Shown piece by piece: positions 63,379-64,000 of a stretch of DNA of 64,000 nucleotides. The notes below the pieces were generated by a model. That model saw nothing but the letters and a program-made list of their open reading frames with translations, was not told the DNA's origin and did not search any database. The number at the start of each line of letters is the position of its first letter. The stretch's first letter is position 1. Made by a program: the position numbers and the translations under genes. The DNA is from Burkholderiales bacterium (GTDB lineage Bacteria > Pseudomonadota > Gammaproteobacteria > Burkholderiales > WYBJ01): positions 402,724 to 466,723 of the forward strand of contig JALHQN010000002.1 of NCBI GenBank assembly GCA_022841915.1. The letters are read 5' to 3'.

Positions 63379-64000
63379 TCAAGGGTAGATGGCCCAGCCG
63401 ACGCGATCGGTCTGCGCCTTGAAGAAATGGCCCTCGCCGGTGGTGACGAACAGCGTGCTCATGTCCGGGCCGCCGAAAGCGCAGTTGGTCGGCATGTTCG
63501 AGGGCACGGGATGGGTTTCGAGCACGCGGCCCTTGGGCGACCAGACATAGATCATCGCCCCGGGGCCGCCTCGATCCCAGCCGGCCGTGGCGACGATGTT
63601 GCCCTCCGCATCGAGACACATGCCGTCGATGCCGCGATGCATGCCGGCGGCGGTGCCGCCGAAGGTATGCAGTACGTCGTACTCACCGAGGCTGCCGTCC
63701 GCGTTGATCGGGTAGGCGCGCAGTTCGCGGGCGAGCTTGGGATCGTAGCCGCTTTCGGCGACGTAGAGCGTGCGTTGATCCTGCGACACCAGGATGCCGT
63801 TGGGCTGGGTCGTATCGAAGGTGACGCGGGTCACCGTGTAGCTGCCGTCGGCTTGCGGATCGGCGCGCAGCACGGAGCGGTTGTCGAGTTCTTGCCGGGC
63901 ATCCTTGGCGACGTTGCCGTCGTTCCAGGGATTCGTGAACCAGATGCGGCCTTTGCGATCGATGGCCAGATCATTCGGCGTGTTGAGCTTCTTGCCCTCC
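63379..64000 (-). CDS. SMP-30/gluconolactonase-like protein, 3' part (5' end outside the window)
   Basis: At least 207 residues of a six-bladed propeller lactonase-like protein. Visible at the window edge is LNTPNDLAIDRKGRIWFTNP, the family metal-site segment (Asn-Asp), then DTTQPNGILVSQDQRTLYVA and GIDGMCLDAEGNIVATAGWD, the usual blade repeats, and the PSNMPTNCAFGGPDMSTLFV ending. The family hydrolyses sugar lactones with Ca or Zn. The start lies beyond 64000, since the frame is open to the edge. Confidence 0.9.
   Translation of the reverse strand, partial: EGKKLNTPNDLAIDRKGRIWFTNPWNDGNVAKDARQELDNRSVLRADPQADGSYTVTRVTFDTTQPNGILVSQDQRTLYVAESGYDPKLARELRAYPINADGSLGEYDVLHTFGGTAAGMHRGIDGMCLDAEGNIVATAGWDRGGPGAMIYVWSPKGRVLETHPVPSNMPTNCAFGGPDMSTLFVTTGEGHFFKAQTDRVGWAIYP

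Overview
The window is GC-rich, densely coding, and looks like the chromosome of a betaproteobacterium, probably an uncultured or environmental Burkholderiales/Rhodocyclales-type organism. Supporting signs are the ubiC-ubiA-ubiD set next to recG and ridA, a CIRCE-controlled groESL, two tripartite-tricarboxylate-type ('Bug') periplasmic receptors without membrane partners, PEP-CTERM-related proteins, and many tightly overlapping (ATGA) operons. I see no tRNA, rRNA, CRISPR array, insertion sequence, phage gene or replication origin.

Layout. 0-5.5 kb: tail of an acyl-CoA dehydrogenase, a large membrane-anchored TPR protein with a repeated Ser-Pro-Ser-Ser-Leu-Leu motif, a PEP-CTERM-like protein and a small TPR protein. 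5.6-15.8 kb: housekeeping genes ridA, recG, ubiC, ubiA, ubiD, dacB and bioA, a hypothetical gene and a Bug receptor. 15.9-16.8 kb: remains of a PAS/receiver hybrid kinase. 16.9-22.3 kb: lipoprotein plus ABC exporter, then groESL with promoter, CIRCE and terminator. 22.4-30.4 kb: a seven-gene operon for allophanate hydrolase, a dipeptide-type ABC importer and a GntR/FCD regulator, with a candidate sigma-54 promoter and operator. 30.6-39.3 kb: a drug/metabolite transporter, then acid-catabolism genes (SDR, acyl-CoA dehydrogenase, quinone reductase, PEP-mutase-like enzyme, amidohydrolase, Bug receptor, APH-like kinase). The kinase, dehydrogenase and SDR together resemble the 4-hydroxyacyl-CoA (levulinate, lva) route.

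39.7-51.2 kb is the most interesting part. It is a ten-gene co-directional operon: GntR/UTRA regulator, AprA/FrdA-like flavoprotein, short AprB-like ferredoxin, HEAT-repeat protein, 7Fe ferredoxin, an ABC importer of nitrate/sulfonate type whose binding protein carries a NosL-like C-terminal domain, a DUF971 protein, and a 1184-residue FAD/NAD(P)H/Fe-S oxidoreductase. It begins with a near-perfect sigma-54 promoter (TGGCAC-N5-TTGC) followed by a perfect 16-bp palindrome that the regulator probably binds. I read it as an uptake-plus-redox system for a small, possibly sulfur-containing, compound. The substrate is unknown.

51.7-54.7 kb: a 2-oxoacid (acetoin/pyruvate-like) dehydrogenase operon with its lipoyl domain encoded as a separate 96-residue protein and a minimal E2 that has Asn in place of the usual active-site Asp; no E3 is present. 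55.0-64.0 kb: a low-complexity exported protein, a dienelactone-hydrolase-like protein with a small partner, a CheB-CheR-PAS-histidine kinase with an overlapping single-domain response regulator, an MmgE/PrpD-family protein, and the 3' part of an SMP-30/gluconolactonase-like gene running off the window.
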